Shown here: positions 5,484-5,670 of the stretch, piece by piece
How positions within the stretch are numbered: position 1 is the first letter of the stretch
How the letters are laid out: each line of letters opens with the position of its first letter
Assembly: GCA_020848855.1 (NCBI GenBank)
Contig: JADLHH010000304.1
Location: 1-5,670 of the forward strand
Direction: 5' to 3'
Origin: Anaerolineae bacterium
GTDB taxonomy: Bacteria > Chloroflexota > Anaerolineae > Aggregatilineales > Phototrophicaceae
Length of the DNA stretch: 5,670 bases
Notes under the pieces: generated by a model
Databases searched by the model: none
What the model saw: the letters and a program-made list of their open reading frames with translations, nothing else
Told to the model about the DNA's origin: nothing
Translations under genes and position numbers: made by a program

Positions 5484-5670
5484 GAATTTGTACAGCATGA
5501 TTGTACAGCGCGATCATCTGCTCGGCAGCGCGATCCCACGTCTGAACGCGCGCCCACTCGCGCCCGGCTTTGCCCATGCGCGCGGCGAGGTCGTGATCCG
5601 TGAGCAGCCGGATGATGGCGTCGGCGAGTCCGGCTGCGAGATTGGTCTGGGGGACGAGCGCGCCGGTCAC
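5476..5670 (-). CDS. C-terminal end of a GT4-family glycosyltransferase (partial)
   Basis: The frame is open to the right edge and ends at TAG 5478-5476, giving the last 64 residues. The GTG codon at the edge is internal, not a start. The sequence TGALVPQTNLAAGLADAIIR followed by LLTDHDLAARMGKAGREWA matches the end of the GT-B fold in GT4 glycosyltransferases: a loop after the nucleotide-binding site (usually V.PGDPEALADAI), then the LL-x-D-xxxxxxMGxxGR helix, then the final W-x-x-A-x-Q helix packing back on the N-domain. The catalytic EX7E region lies outside the window. These enzymes transfer a sugar from a nucleotide donor at the cytoplasmic face of the membrane. It precedes the flippase by 26 nt and is probably in the same operon. 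Confidence 0.85.
   Translation of the reverse strand: MTGALVPQTNLAAGLADAIIRLLTDHDLAARMGKAGREWARVQTWDRAAEQMIALYNHAVQIRS

Noticed and set aside
5461..5509. Short repeats considered as a CRISPR array or attachment site
   Set aside because: Units of 7 and 9 bp without unique spacers do not fit CRISPR, and there is no integrase or tRNA gene nearby to support an attachment site.

Overview
The window is high-GC bacterial DNA. It carries four genes or gene parts on the minus strand, one gene end on the plus strand, and one decayed gene remnant. Gene content (GT4-type glycosyltransferase end, Wzx-type flippase, amidotransferase of the asparagine synthase family, sugar-nucleotide-type SDR) points to a surface polysaccharide or exopolysaccharide biosynthesis cluster. 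Taxonomy cannot be fixed from the sequence. A high-GC environmental lineage such as Chloroflexota is a guess based on overall style only.

Layout, left to right. Bases 1-275 hold the C-terminal end of an unidentified plus-strand protein with a Gly/Pro/Ser/Thr-rich tail. A perfect 20-bp palindrome (291-310) lies between this gene and the convergent minus-strand SDR gene (338-1348). The SDR has its own roughly 350-bp upstream region, with a weak promoter candidate, an operator-like inverted repeat and an unusual hairpin between a strong Shine-Dalgarno-like sequence and the start codon. The same gap carries a likely terminator for the next gene, a full-length glutamine-hydrolysing asparagine synthase-like amidotransferase (1699-3633). 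Upstream of that lies a 421-bp gap. It contains a leader inverted repeat with a G7 tract in its loop and the frameshifted C-terminal remnant of what looks like a methyltransferase (3752-4049). Then come a polysaccharide flippase (4055-5449) and, after a heptamer tandem repeat, the C-terminal end of a GT4 glycosyltransferase running off the right edge.

Transcription on the minus strand would run glycosyltransferase, flippase, remnant, amidotransferase, SDR. The glycosyltransferase and flippase (26-nt gap) are probably cotranscribed. The amidotransferase and SDR each have enough upstream sequence for separate promoters. A working model is that the glycosyltransferase builds a lipid-linked glycan, the amidotransferase adds an amide to a sugar acid or related group, the SDR makes or modifies a sugar precursor, and the flippase exports the lipid-linked unit. 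The specific substrates are not visible.

I found no mobile element, CRISPR array, RNA gene or clearly new system. The most notable signals are the frameshifted remnant, the heptamer repeat that puts a stop codon in all three frames, the SD-hairpin-ATG arrangement of the SDR gene, and the amidotransferase leader repeat.
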